Below, in pieces: positions 1 to 8,530 of a stretch of 21,667 nucleotides of DNA. The DNA comes from Vulcanimicrobiia bacterium (lineage in GTDB: Bacteria; Vulcanimicrobiota; Vulcanimicrobiia; Vulcanimicrobiales; Vulcanimicrobiaceae): the NCBI GenBank assembly GCA_025451135.1, contig JANWKW010000094.1, positions 1-21,667 on the forward strand, written 5' to 3'. A program made the translations under genes and the position numbers. How positions within the stretch are numbered: the stretch's first letter is position 1; each line of letters begins with the position of its first letter. The notes below the pieces were generated by a model. It was not told the origin of the DNA. It did not search any database and saw only the letters and a program-made list of their open reading frames with translations.

Positions 1-474
1 GATCCAGCGCGCGCGCACGATGCCCTTGGCATCGATCACGATCGTGGTCGGAAGCGCGCTGATGCCGAACGCGTTGTAGTCGGCCGCCGTGCCGAGCGCG
101 GTCGGATACGGCACGCCGCGGATCGAGGTGAACGTGCGCACCACCTGCGGGCCCTCGGACGTATCAGCACCGAGGAACGCCACGCCGTCGCCGTGCAGTT
201 TGCTGTAGGACGCGATCATGTCGGGCGTCTCCGCGCGGCACGGGGGGCACCAGGTCGCCCAGAAGTTGAGCACCAGCACCTTGCCGGCGTAGTCGGCCGA
301 GGAGATCTTGGCGCCGTCGAGACCCGTTCCGGAGAACGGCGGCGCGACCGTACCGACCGGCGCCGTGCCCGAGTTCTCGGGCGATGCCGAGACGGCCGGA
401 GCGGTCTGCGACGAGCACCGTGCCAACAAAACGCCGGCCACGAGCGCGGCGACCATCGAGAGAACGCGTTTCAT
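1..474 (-). CDS. TlpA-family periplasmic thioredoxin (C-terminus cut by window edge)
   Basis: The reading frame opens at the ATG ending at 474 and stays open for 158 codons to the window edge, so the C-terminus is missing. Residues 1-19 form a hydrophobic N-terminal segment followed by Cys20. This could be a lipoprotein anchor, although Ala-Arg before Cys is not a standard lipobox. After a Ser/Pro/Gly-rich linker comes a thioredoxin fold with the motif NFWATWCPPC (catalytic cysteines 76 and 79) and the cis-proline loop ALPTT (Pro142). TlpA/ResA-type proteins reduce or isomerise disulfides outside the cytoplasmic membrane, often in cytochrome c or copper-site maturation. A good Shine-Dalgarno (AGGTGAGG) precedes the start. 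The gene is divergent from the MFS transporter. A second TlpA-like gene lies at 16246-16821. The family is secure; the substrate is unknown. Confidence 0.9.
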   Translation of the reverse strand, partial: MKRVLSMVAALVAGVLLARCSSQTAPAVSASPENSGTAPVGTVAPPFSGTGLDGAKISSADYAGKVLVLNFWATWCPPCRAETPDMIASYSKLHGDGVAFLGADTSEGPQVVRTFTSIRGVPYPTALGTAADYNAFGISALPTTIVIDAKGIVRARWI

Positions 475-499
475 AGTAACCTCACCTGACACGTCGTAT

Positions 500-528
500 T
501 TGACAAAGTTTGCGCCGCCGCGTAAAAT
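500..528 (+). promoter_or_regulatory. Near-consensus sigma-70 promoter of the MFS gene
   Basis: TTGACA (500-505) and TAAAAT (523-528) are separated by exactly 17 bases, in a short stretch less GC-rich than its surroundings. Transcription would begin near 535, giving a leader of about 64 bases before the ATG at 599. It lies in the 124-bp divergent gap between the thioredoxin and the transporter. Confidence 0.7.
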
Positions 529-598
529 CGCCTGTATTATGCGTTAGCCATGCCGTCTCCACGTACTTCGCGCCGCACTTCCGTCGCCAGGAGCCGTC

Positions 599-1822
599 AT
601 GAACGCACCGCCCGTCCGAGGCGTCTTCGCCTCGCCCCCATTCGTCCGCTACTTCCTCGGTCAATCGTTCTCGTACGTCGGCGACGGCTTGCGCACGATC
701 GCTCTGCCGCTGCTCGTCTTCCACCTGACCGGCTCGGCTCTCTCGACCGGCGGCGCGTTCATCGCCGAGATCGTGCCGTTCGCGCTGCTGGCGGTCGTCG
801 GCGGATCGTTCGCGGACCGGGTCGATCGGCGCGCGATGATGATCGCGTGCGACGCCCTCCGCTGCCTCGCGATGATCGCGCTCGCGATCCTGTTCGCCAC
901 GCACCACCTGACGGTCGCGCTGGTCTATGCCGGGCTCGCGACCATCTCCGCGTGCGCGGCGTTCTTCATGGGCGGTCAATCGTCGTCGCTGCCGTCGCTG
1001 GTCGGCAAGGAGAACACGACCCTCGCGATGTCCGCGCTGGTCGGCGCCGAAAGCACGTCGAACCTGATCGCTCCGGCCCTCGGCGGCATGCTGTTCACCG
1101 TGTTCGGTCCGCTGCCGGCCCTGATGGCCAATGCCGCGACCTATCTCGCGAGCCAGATCTCGCTCTCGGGCGTTCCCGCGCTCGGTCCCGAGAAGCCGGG
1201 CCGCCCCCCGACGCTGCGCGAGCTGATCGCCGACGTACGCCTGGGCTTCCGCACGCTCTTCGGCGACGCCGGCATGCGCGCGCAGGCGCTCGCGGCGCTC
1301 TCGCTCAACACGTTGGGCTTCGGCGGCTATGCGATCCTGATCCCGTTCCTCAAGCGCGACTTCGCCGCGACCGACGCCCAGGTCGGCATCTTCTTCTCGA
1401 TGAGCGCGGCCGGCGCGGTCATCGGATCGGTGCTGGCCGGACGCATCAACCGGCGCTGGCCGTTCGGCAAGATGCTCGCGATCGCATACGCGATCGACGC
1501 GGTCATCTTCACGCCGATCCTGGTCGCGCCGAACATCTGGGTCGCGGCGTCCTTCTGGATGCTCGCGAGCGCCGCCTCGACCTTCGAGGTCTCGCAGATC
1601 CTCGGCTGGAGGCTGCGCGTGATCCCGGAGGCGCTGGTCGGACGCACGTTCGGCGCGGTCCGGCTGTTCGTGCTGCTCGGCATCGCGCCGGGCGTGCTCG
1701 GTTTCGGCTGGATCGCCGACCACGTGAGCCCGTACGCCGCGATGTGCGCGAGCGCGCTCGGTTTCGTCCTGATCGCCGGCATCGCGATCGCGTCGCCGGC
1801 GATCAGGAACGAAGCGCGCTAG
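599..1822 (+). CDS. MFS transporter, drug/siderophore-exporter type (DHA3-like)
   Basis: This 407-aa integral membrane protein has about 12 hydrophobic helices, the usual length for the major facilitator superfamily. The loop after helix 2 carries the MFS signature GGSFADRVDRR (residues 68-78), and a second short basic loop (GRINRR) sits in the C-terminal half. The overall pattern resembles the MFS_3/EntS-like exporters, which use the proton gradient to expel small molecules. The ATG at 599 is preceded by AGGAG with 5-base spacing and by a strong promoter at 500-528, so it is probably a single-gene transcript. Its stop lies only 4 bases from the stop of the convergent downstream gene. The family is clear; the substrate cannot be read from the sequence. 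Confidence 0.88.
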   Translation: MNAPPVRGVFASPPFVRYFLGQSFSYVGDGLRTIALPLLVFHLTGSALSTGGAFIAEIVPFALLAVVGGSFADRVDRRAMMIACDALRCLAMIALAILFATHHLTVALVYAGLATISACAAFFMGGQSSSLPSLVGKENTTLAMSALVGAESTSNLIAPALGGMLFTVFGPLPALMANAATYLASQISLSGVPALGPEKPGRPPTLRELIADVRLGFRTLFGDAGMRAQALAALSLNTLGFGGYAILIPFLKRDFAATDAQVGIFFSMSAAGAVIGSVLAGRINRRWPFGKMLAIAYAIDAVIFTPILVAPNIWVAASFWMLASAASTFEVSQILGWRLRVIPEALVGRTFGAVRLFVLLGIAPGVLGFGWIADHVSPYAAMCASALGFVLIAGIAIASPAIRNEAR

Positions 1823-1826
1823 TCGC

Positions 1827-2414
1827 CTAGGTATGCGCCTGGCGACGAACGGTCACGTCGCGCGTCAGCGTGAGCTGGACGGCGGCCTGAGCCGGCAGGG
1901 TGACGTTGGCCTTCTTGTTGAGTCCGTACAGGAAACCGCCGGCCGCTCCGACGATGCCGCCGCCGTTCGTGTGCAGGACGGCCTTGCCGATGACGTTGCC
2001 GAGGATCATGCCGCCGATCGTCGAGAGCGCGACCTGGGCGCCGCTCTTGGATTGCTGCTTGGTGCCGGCCGAGGTCACCTGCGCGGGCAGCTGGACCGAC
2101 GTCCCGTCGCGCAGGATCAGGCGATCGATGCCCAACTGCAGTTCGGGATTGGTGCCGCGTCCGGCCGCGACGACCTTGACCACGTGGCCGGTGATCTGCG
2201 CGCCGGCGTAGCTGTCGTCGTTCGACGGATACGGCGCGACCACGTGCATCGAGAACGTGTCGCCGACCTGCGTCGTGCCGCTGTCGAGCTGGTCGTCCAT
2301 GATCGCGTTGATCTGCGAACCGGAGTAGAGCGTCGGCGCGCTCTGCGCGAACGCGCTCGCGACGGTCAGGACCAGTGCGAGGGCGGTGGTGATGGTGATG
2401 CGTGCATATCTCAT
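1827..2414 (-). CDS. Secreted glycine-zipper protein, paralogue A (unknown function)
   Basis: A 195-aa protein starting at the ATG ending at 2414. A longer TTG start at 2441 would put extra residues before an obvious signal peptide (residues 1-23, ending AFA), so I reject it. The mature part begins with a YSGSQINAIMD segment and a VGDTFSMHVVAPYPS segment. A glycine-rich hydrophobic stretch (about 134-164: GGMILGNVIGK, then GGGIVGAAGGFLYGL) follows, and the tail ends VTVRRQAHT. The next gene upstream (2535-3113) has the same architecture and many identical blocks, so the two arose by tandem duplication. The glycine-zipper stretch suggests membrane insertion or oligomerisation in the envelope, but I do not recognise a named family. 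No convincing Shine-Dalgarno is visible. It is probably the last gene of the ahcY-metK operon. Confidence 0.75.
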   Translation of the reverse strand: MRYARITITTALALVLTVASAFAQSAPTLYSGSQINAIMDDQLDSGTTQVGDTFSMHVVAPYPSNDDSYAGAQITGHVVKVVAAGRGTNPELQLGIDRLILRDGTSVQLPAQVTSAGTKQQSKSGAQVALSTIGGMILGNVIGKAVLHTNGGGIVGAAGGFLYGLNKKANVTLPAQAAVQLTLTRDVTVRRQAHT

Positions 2415-2456
2415 GGTCTGCAAACGTACCCATCGGCGCAAAGGTTCAACAGAGCG

Positions 2457-2486
2457 AACGGGGCCTCGCTCGCGCGAAGCCCCGTT
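2457..2486 (-). terminator. GC-rich hairpin between the tandem paralogues
   Basis: AACGGGGC (2457-2464) and GCCCCGTT (2479-2486) form a perfect 8-bp stem around a 14-base loop, just downstream of the stop of the 2535-3113 gene. No clear T-run follows on the minus strand, so it may be an attenuator, a processing site or a weak terminator rather than a classical intrinsic terminator. Confidence 0.45.
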
Positions 2487-2534
2487 GCGGGTGTTTCGGA
2501 GTCGCGCCGTCCGGCGCGCCTCGGGTCGACGGTG

Positions 2535-3113
2535 TTAGCGGTGCGCCTGACGGCGGATCGTCACGGTGTGGGTCAGCTGGACGGTCACCTTGGAGCCGGC
2601 CGGCAGGTTGAAGTTGGTCTTGGCGTTGAGCCCGTAGAGGGCGCCCGCCGCCAGACCGACCGCGCCGCCGCCGCCGGTGTGGAAGATCGTCTTGCCGATC
2701 ATGTTGCCGGCGATCATGCCGCCGAGCGCCGTGAGCGCCGTGTGCCCGAGATTGTTCTCGGACTTGGACTGCTGGCTATCGACCAGCTGCCCGTCGATCT
2801 GATACGAGCTGCCGTCGCTCAAGTACATGCGGTCCATCGAGAGCTGCAGCTGCGGCTTCACGCCCTGTCTGGCGTGCACCACCTTGACGATGTGGCCGCT
2901 GATATAGGCGCCTTGCAGCGTCGACGACGGATACGGCGGCGTGACGTGCATCGTGAAATGCTGGCCGACCGAAGCCGTGCCGGTGTCGATCGTCGCGTCC
3001 ATCTTGGCGGTGATCTTGGTGCCGCTGTAGAGCGTCGTCGACTGTGCCGAGGCCAGCGTCGTCGTCGCCATGGTCGCGACGAGCATCGCCGCTCCCAGGA
3101 TCTTAGCGTTCAT
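2535..3113 (-). CDS. Secreted glycine-zipper protein, paralogue B (unknown function)
   Basis: A 192-aa protein. I start it at the ATG ending at 3113, because AGAGGA sits 8 bases upstream; the TTG one codon earlier is less likely. Residues 1-24 are a signal peptide ending ASAQ. The mature protein shares block after block with its downstream neighbour: YSGTKITAKMD, VGQHFTMHVTPPYPS, GGMIAGNMIGK, GGGGAVGLAAGALYGLN, and the ending TIRRQAHR. The Gly-rich region (about 131-162) could span or dimerise in a membrane. The gene follows metK by 17 bases on the same strand, so it is probably co-transcribed with the methyl cycle, though no metabolic link is evident. The family is unknown to me; secretion and paralogy are well supported. 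Confidence 0.78.
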   Translation of the reverse strand: MNAKILGAAMLVATMATTTLASAQSTTLYSGTKITAKMDATIDTGTASVGQHFTMHVTPPYPSSTLQGAYISGHIVKVVHARQGVKPQLQLSMDRMYLSDGSSYQIDGQLVDSQQSKSENNLGHTALTALGGMIAGNMIGKTIFHTGGGGAVGLAAGALYGLNAKTNFNLPAGSKVTVQLTHTVTIRRQAHR

Positions 3114-3130
3114 CAATTCGTTCCTCTTCT

Positions 3131-4354
<1,224 letters not shown>

Positions 4355-4355
4355 C

Positions 4356-5636
4356 TTACGTCCCCTCCGACCAGGAGGCCATGTACTTGACCTGTTCCGG
4401 CGTGAGCGTGTCGATCTGGATGCCCATCGAGGCGAGCTTGAGGGTCGCGACCTCTTCGTCGATCTCGAGCGGAACGTCGTAGACGGTCTTCTCGAGCGTC
4501 GCGTGGTTCTTCGCGAGGTACGCGGCGGCCAGCGACTGGTTCGCGAACGACATATCCATCACTGCGGCCGGATGGCCCTCGCCCGCAGCCAGATTGACCA
4601 GGCGTCCGTCGGCCAGGATGCAGACCTTGCGGCCGTCGTGCAGTTCGTACTGCTCGACGAACGCCCGCGGCTCGGTCTTCGACTTGGCGATCTTCTTGAT
4701 GCCGTCGAGATCGAGTTCGTCGTTGAAGTGGCCCGAGTTGCAGACGATCGCGCCGTCCTTCATCAGTTTGAAATGCGACTCGTTGATGACGTGATAGTTG
4801 CCGGTGACGGTCACGAACACGTCGCCGATCTTGGCGGCGTCTTCCATCGGCATGACGCGGTAGCCGTCCATCACCGCTTCGATCGCCTTGCGCGGGTCGA
4901 TCTCGGTGACCACGACGTGGGCGCCCATGCCGGCGGCGCGCGACGCGACGCCGCGTCCGCACCAGCCGTAGCCGACCACGACGACGGTCCGGCCCGCGAG
5001 CAGCACGTTGGTGGCGCGGATGATGCCGTCGAGGGTCGACTGGCCCGTTCCGTAGCGGTTGTCGAACATGTGCTTCGTCAGCGCGTTGTTGACCGCGATG
5101 ACCGGATAGGGGAGGACGCCGTCCTTCTCCATCGCTTTGAGGCGGATCACGCCGGTGGTCGTCTCTTCGCAGCCGCCGATCATGTCGGCCAGGAGTTCGT
5201 TGTGCTTCGAATAGATGGTGTTGACCAGGTCGCAGCCGTCGTCCATCGACATGTGCGGCTTGGTGGCCACGACCGCCTCGATGTGGGCGTAGTACGTCTC
5301 GTTATCCTCGCCCTTGATCGCGTAGGTCGGGATGCCGTACTCGCAGAGCGCGGCGGCGACGTCGTCCTGCGTCGAGAGCGGGTTGGACGCGCACAGCGAG
5401 ACCTCGGCTCCGCCGGCTTGGAGGGCCAGCATCAGGTTGGCCGTCTCGGTGGTCACGTGCAGGCAGGCGCCGATGCGGATCCCTTTGAGCGGCTTCTCGA
5501 TCTCGAAACGGTCGAACACTTGCTTGAGAACGGGCATGTATGCTCCCGCCCACGCGATGCGCGAGCGGCCGGTCTCGGCCAGGGCGCGGTCTTTGACATC
5601 ACCAACGTTCCCGGCGGTCTGTTCCAGTACGGGCAC
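4356..5636 (-). CDS. ahcY: Adenosylhomocysteinase, short form
   Basis: AhcY hydrolyses S-adenosylhomocysteine to adenosine and homocysteine, relieving inhibition of methyltransferases. The 426-aa length and the ending KYMASWSEGT match the shorter class found in archaea and deep-branching bacteria. It lacks the C-terminal HYRY ending of the long eukaryote/proteobacterial class. Visible motifs are the DDGCDL and EETTTG substrate blocks (132-137, 157-162), DNRYGTGQS (192-200) and the Rossmann NAD-binding loop GYGWCGRG (222-229). The GTG start ending at 5636 is fixed by AGGAG seven bases upstream. It is the first gene of a minus-strand operon with metK. The 80-bp gap to the divergent cyclodeaminase gene is too short for both promoters plus a typical SAM riboswitch. 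Confidence 0.96.
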   Translation of the reverse strand: MPVLEQTAGNVGDVKDRALAETGRSRIAWAGAYMPVLKQVFDRFEIEKPLKGIRIGACLHVTTETANLMLALQAGGAEVSLCASNPLSTQDDVAAALCEYGIPTYAIKGEDNETYYAHIEAVVATKPHMSMDDGCDLVNTIYSKHNELLADMIGGCEETTTGVIRLKAMEKDGVLPYPVIAVNNALTKHMFDNRYGTGQSTLDGIIRATNVLLAGRTVVVVGYGWCGRGVASRAAGMGAHVVVTEIDPRKAIEAVMDGYRVMPMEDAAKIGDVFVTVTGNYHVINESHFKLMKDGAIVCNSGHFNDELDLDGIKKIAKSKTEPRAFVEQYELHDGRKVCILADGRLVNLAAGEGHPAAVMDMSFANQSLAAAYLAKNHATLEKTVYDVPLEIDEEVATLKLASMGIQIDTLTPEQVKYMASWSEGT

Positions 5637-5716
5637 TTCTGTACTCCTAAGAATTGGGGCTGTGGTACGGATTCTGCACCAGGCGTATACCCCCCGCCCG
5701 TCCTAAAAGGTACGGC
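5637..5716. promoter_or_regulatory. Divergent promoter gap between ahcY and the cyclodeaminase gene
   Basis: Eighty bases must hold both promoters. A palindromic GTATAC core (5685-5690) could supply a -10 element in either direction, but I see no good -35 hexamer for either gene. The ahcY Shine-Dalgarno (AGGAG on the minus strand) lies at 5644-5648. No riboswitch fold is evident. Confidence 0.35.
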
Positions 5717-6298
5717 GTGGATACGTTCGACGACTATTTAACACGATTGGCCTCCAAAGCGCCAACCCCAGGAGGCGGAAGCGCCGCCGCCCTGGTGGCC
5801 GCTGCCGGGGCGGCCCTGGTGGCGATGGTGGCCCGGATCTGTGAGGGAAATCCGGCCTCGGCGCTCCTGGCCGGCCGCCTGATCGCCCACGCCGACGGCC
5901 TGCGAGCGGAACTCCTGGCAGCGCGACCGCGGGACGAAGCGGCCTTCGAGAAGGTCGTCGAGGCCCAGGCGCTGCCGAAGGGCGAGGCTCGAACCCACGC
6001 CCTGGCGCACGCCCTGCGGCATGCGGCCGAGGCGCCGCTCCACGCCGCCCACCTCTCCCTCGAGGTCCTTCGCTTGGCGGCCCGCGGGCTAGCCTTGGGC
6101 AACCGGAACCTCGAGAGCGACCTCGGCTGCGCGGCCGAGTTCGGCGCGGCCGCGATCGCCGCGTGCGCCTACAACGTCCGCATCAACCACCGCTTCATGC
6201 GCGACGCCGAGGCGGTCGCCGCGCAGTCGAAGCGCTTGGCGCGCGTGGAACGGGAGAGCGCGGCACTCTTGCAGCAGGTTCGGCGAGCTCTGGCCTAA
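5717..6298 (+). CDS. Cyclodeaminase/cyclohydrolase family protein (FTCD_C, FchA-like)
   Basis: A 193-aa, mostly alpha-helical protein of the family covering the cyclodeaminase domain of formiminotransferase-cyclodeaminase and the methenyl-tetrahydrofolate cyclohydrolase FchA. These act on one-carbon tetrahydrofolate intermediates in the cytoplasm. The hallmark APTPGGGSAAA loop (15-25) follows a short N-terminal helix starting DTFDDYL. I start it at GTG 5717, with AAAGG eight bases upstream; this places the helix and glycine loop where the family has them, and a longer upstream extension looks non-coding. It is divergent from ahcY-metK, which suits one-carbon metabolism. Its stop overlaps the stop of the convergent PHP gene by 3 bases. 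The exact reaction is uncertain. Confidence 0.88.
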   Translation: MDTFDDYLTRLASKAPTPGGGSAAALVAAAGAALVAMVARICEGNPASALLAGRLIAHADGLRAELLAARPRDEAAFEKVVEAQALPKGEARTHALAHALRHAAEAPLHAAHLSLEVLRLAARGLALGNRNLESDLGCAAEFGAAAIAACAYNVRINHRFMRDAEAVAAQSKRLARVERESAALLQQVRRALA

Positions 6299-7107
6299 TC
6301 CGGCGCGAACACCCGCTCCAGGAACGGTGCGATATCGGCCTGAGCGACGTCCATCCCGACGCCGCCGGCGTTGTAGCGGATGTCGTGGAAGTCCGATCCC
6401 GCGGTCATCACCAAGCCGTGCTTCGCCGCGACGGCGCGATAGCGTTCGACATCCTCGGCGTCGTGGCGGGGGTAGAAGACCTCGAGCCCGTCGAGCCCCT
6501 CGCCGACCAGCTCGTCGATGATCGCTTCGTCTTTGAGGCGTCCGGGATGGGCGAGCACCGCCACGCCGCCGGCGTGATGGATCGCCTTGATGGCCGCCGC
6601 CGGCGTGATGTACGTCTGCGGCATGTAGCCGGGCTTGCCGCGCACCAGGGCGCCCCGGAAGGCGGCGTTGATGTCCTCGAAGTGGCCGCCGCGGATGAGC
6701 GCCTTGCCGACGTGCGGGCGACCGAGCGCGGCGCCTTCGTCGGCCTCGCGTTCCACGTCCTCGAGCGTGATGCCGTAGCCGGCCGCGCGCAGGTTGTGCA
6801 CCATCTTCTTCGTCCGTTCCAACCGCGAGTTCCGGTTGTCGGCGATCAGCGCGTCGAAGACCTCGTCGTTCAGACGCAGGCGATAGCCCAGCACGTGGAC
6901 CTCGTTCTCGCGCCAGGTGGTGTTGATCTCGACCCCGGTCACGACGCGCGCGCCGGCCGGCGGTTCGAACCGCCCGAACGCGCCGAGCGAGTCGTGGTCG
7001 GTGATCGCGAAGACCTCGACCCCGCGCTCCGTCATCATGTCGACCAGCGCTTGCGGTTCGAGGCTGCCGTCGCTCTCGCGGGTGTGGGCGTGGAAGTCGA
7101 CGATCAT
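6295..7107 (-). CDS. PHP-domain phosphoesterase (nucleoside bisphosphate phosphatase/RNase AM-like)
   Basis: A 270-aa PHP-family hydrolase with the full set of metal ligands: HAHTRESDG (H6, H8, D13), ITDHD (D37, H38), Glu60, RPHVG (131-134), AHPG (His187) and AGSDFH (D239, H241). Members close to this length, such as E. coli YciV, remove phosphates from 3',5'-nucleoside bisphosphates or trim RNA 5' ends. Its ATG overlaps the stop of the upstream YmdB-type gene in an ATGA junction, so the two are translationally coupled. Both are metal-dependent phosphoesterases, which suggests a shared role in nucleotide or RNA turnover (inference). The stop overlaps that of the convergent cyclodeaminase gene. 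The family is secure; the substrate is inferred. Confidence 0.9.
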   Translation of the reverse strand: MIVDFHAHTRESDGSLEPQALVDMMTERGVEVFAITDHDSLGAFGRFEPPAGARVVTGVEINTTWRENEVHVLGYRLRLNDEVFDALIADNRNSRLERTKKMVHNLRAAGYGITLEDVEREADEGAALGRPHVGKALIRGGHFEDINAAFRGALVRGKPGYMPQTYITPAAAIKAIHHAGGVAVLAHPGRLKDEAIIDELVGEGLDGLEVFYPRHDAEDVERYRAVAAKHGLVMTAGSDFHDIRYNAGGVGMDVAQADIAPFLERVFAPD

Positions 7108-7898
7108 GCGAGGTTCCGTTGGAAGATGCGTTTGATGTCGGTCGCGCGGCCGGTCTCGCGATCGATCGAGACGACCGCCGCGCAGAACTGCTTGGGTCCG
7201 GTTTTCTGCACCGAGAACCGGTCCGCGATGCCGACCGTGAAACGGTCGAGCACGGCCGTCTGCTCCATCCCGATCACGCCCTCGCTCGGGCCGGTCATGC
7301 CGACGTCGCTGATGTAGGCGGTGCCGCCCGGCAGGATGTGTTCGTCGGCCGTCTGCACGTGGGTGTGCGTGCCATAGATCGCGGAGACGCGTCCGTCCAG
7401 GTAGCGCGCGATCCCGACCTTCTCCGAGGTCGCCTCGGCGTGCATGTCGAGGATCACGACGTTGGTCCGTTCGCGGATCTGCCCGACCGCCTCGTCGGCG
7501 GCCCGGAACGGATCGTCGACCGGCGGCATGAACGTGCGCCCCATCAGGTTGAGCACCCCGACCGTGACGCCGTCGGCCTCGAAGTAGCCGAAACCGCGAC
7601 CGGGCGCCGAGGGCGGATAGTTGGCCGGACGGATGACGCGGTCGGACGACTCCAGATAGTTCTTGAAGTCGCGCTTGTCGTAGATGTGATTGCCGGACGT
7701 GATGAAGTCGACCCCGTCGGCGAACATCTCGTCGGCCGTCTGGGCGGTGAGCCCGAAACCGCCGGCGGCGTTCTCGCCGTTGGCGATGGTCGCGTGGACG
7801 CCGTGCTGGTCGCGCACCATCGGCAGGCAGCGTTTGAGCGCTTCGCGCCCCGGCGACCCGACGACGTCGCCGATCAGGAGGATGACGAGCGGCTTCAG
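7104..7898 (-). CDS. ymdB: YmdB-type metallophosphoesterase (TIGR00282 family), probable CTG start
   Basis: A calcineurin-like phosphoesterase. In Bacillus the family member YmdB hydrolyses 2',3'-cyclic nucleotides and affects biofilm and RNA-decay decisions. The first ATG in frame (ending at 7820) would remove the essential metal-binding segment IGDVVGSPGR. Reading upstream restores it, and the only sensible start is a CTG ending at 7898 that overlaps the TGA of the preceding gene (CTGA). From there the protein is 264 aa, the normal family length, with D11, GEN (E42, N43), GNH (N70, H71), DMHAE (H153) and THTH (H178, H180). No ATG, GTG or TTG exists in frame upstream nearby. It overlaps the PHP gene by 4 bases at its other end. 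The function is secure at family level; the start is unusual. Confidence 0.9.
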   Translation of the reverse strand: MKPLVILLIGDVVGSPGREALKRCLPMVRDQHGVHATIANGENAAGGFGLTAQTADEMFADGVDFITSGNHIYDKRDFKNYLESSDRVIRPANYPPSAPGRGFGYFEADGVTVGVLNLMGRTFMPPVDDPFRAADEAVGQIRERTNVVILDMHAEATSEKVGIARYLDGRVSAIYGTHTHVQTADEHILPGGTAYISDVGMTGPSEGVIGMEQTAVLDRFTVGIADRFSVQKTGPKQFCAAVVSIDRETGRATDIKRIFQRNLA

Positions 7899-8443
7899 CG
7901 GCGCGCCGCCTTCGCTTTTTTCCGCGACTTCAAGAAGTATACGAGCACGCGCTTCTCTTCGCGGAAACCGACCAAACTCTTCGATTGGGTCGGATCGCGC
8001 AGCGCCTCGATCGCGTAGGCCGCGATCTCGTCGTTGACCGCCGGATCGGCGTCGGCCATATCGTCGGGGACCGGGTTGCGCACCAAGCCGTCCCCGAAGC
8101 GCTGGGCGAAGAGGGCGACCAGCATCTCCAGCTCGTCCTTGGTGAACGAGTCGAGATCCCGGGTCACGTGCACGAACGCCATCGACCGGTCGGTCTCGAC
8201 GTCGAGCTTGAGGGTGCTGGCTTCGTCCTTACCCAGCATCAAGAACCCGCCGACGTGATCGGCGACCGTCTCGGCGAGCACGGCTTGGGCGGCCTTGTCC
8301 AGCCGGCCCTTGATCGCGAAGGTCAGTTGCACGGTCCCATCGGCGGGCAAAGCGCGCAGCGAAGCCACCTCGGGAAAGCGCACGAGCAGGGCGCAGACCA
8401 GGCTGACGGTATCGGCGTTTTCGAGGGGTAGATGGGCGTACAT
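7895..8443 (-). CDS. Conserved-looking hypothetical protein, first gene of the YmdB-PHP trio
   Basis: A 182-aa soluble protein that I do not recognise. It starts at the ATG ending at 8443 with GGGGAAG just upstream, and its TGA overlaps the inferred CTG start of the YmdB gene. No signal peptide or membrane helix is visible. The sequence mixes alpha/beta segments (VQLTFAIKGRLD, MAFVHVTRDLDSF) with an acidic middle. It ends in a lysine/arginine-rich tail (KSRKKAKAARR) that could contact nucleic acid. Tight coupling to two phosphoesterases suggests it works with them, perhaps in RNA or nucleotide turnover, but this rests only on position. Divergent from it is the small membrane-protein gene at 8531. 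Confidence 0.72.
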   Translation of the reverse strand: MYAHLPLENADTVSLVCALLVRFPEVASLRALPADGTVQLTFAIKGRLDKAAQAVLAETVADHVGGFLMLGKDEASTLKLDVETDRSMAFVHVTRDLDSFTKDELEMLVALFAQRFGDGLVRNPVPDDMADADPAVNDEIAAYAIEALRDPTQSKSLVGFREEKRVLVYFLKSRKKAKAARR

Positions 8444-8455
8444 AGCTTCCCCATG

Positions 8456-8479
8456 AACCGGGGGACCCGGGCCCCGGTT
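8456..8479. promoter_or_regulatory. Inverted repeat in divergent promoter region
   Basis: AACCGGGG (8456-8463) and CCCCGGTT (8472-8479) form a perfect 8-bp inverted repeat with an 8-base spacer. It lies between the start codon of the minus-strand gene (8443) and the -35 region of the plus-strand promoter (8494). The position fits an operator or a leader hairpin. Confidence 0.4.
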
Positions 8480-8493
8480 TCAGGCAAATTGGG

Positions 8494-8523
8494 TTGTTTT
8501 ATCGTCGCCCATACCCGTATGAT
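8494..8523 (+). promoter_or_regulatory. Candidate sigma-70 promoter, possibly for a leaderless mRNA
   Basis: TTGTTT (8494-8499) and TATGAT (8518-8523) are 18 bases apart. Transcription would begin about 8530, at the first base of the ATG at 8531, predicting a leaderless message. This agrees with the lack of a properly spaced Shine-Dalgarno there. Confidence 0.45.
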
Positions 8524-8530
8524 GGGGCGG

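Noticed and set aside
482..1723. 413-codon minus-strand frame opposite the MFS gene
   Set aside because: Composition of repeated Arg/Asp/Glu/Gln typical of GC-rich antisense; the plus strand encodes a clear 12-helix transporter with promoter and ribosome site.
5637..5716. SAM or SAH riboswitch upstream of ahcY-metK
   Set aside because: The gap to the divergent gene is 80 bases and I could not find the paired elements of a known SAM/SAH class. A covariance-model search would settle it.
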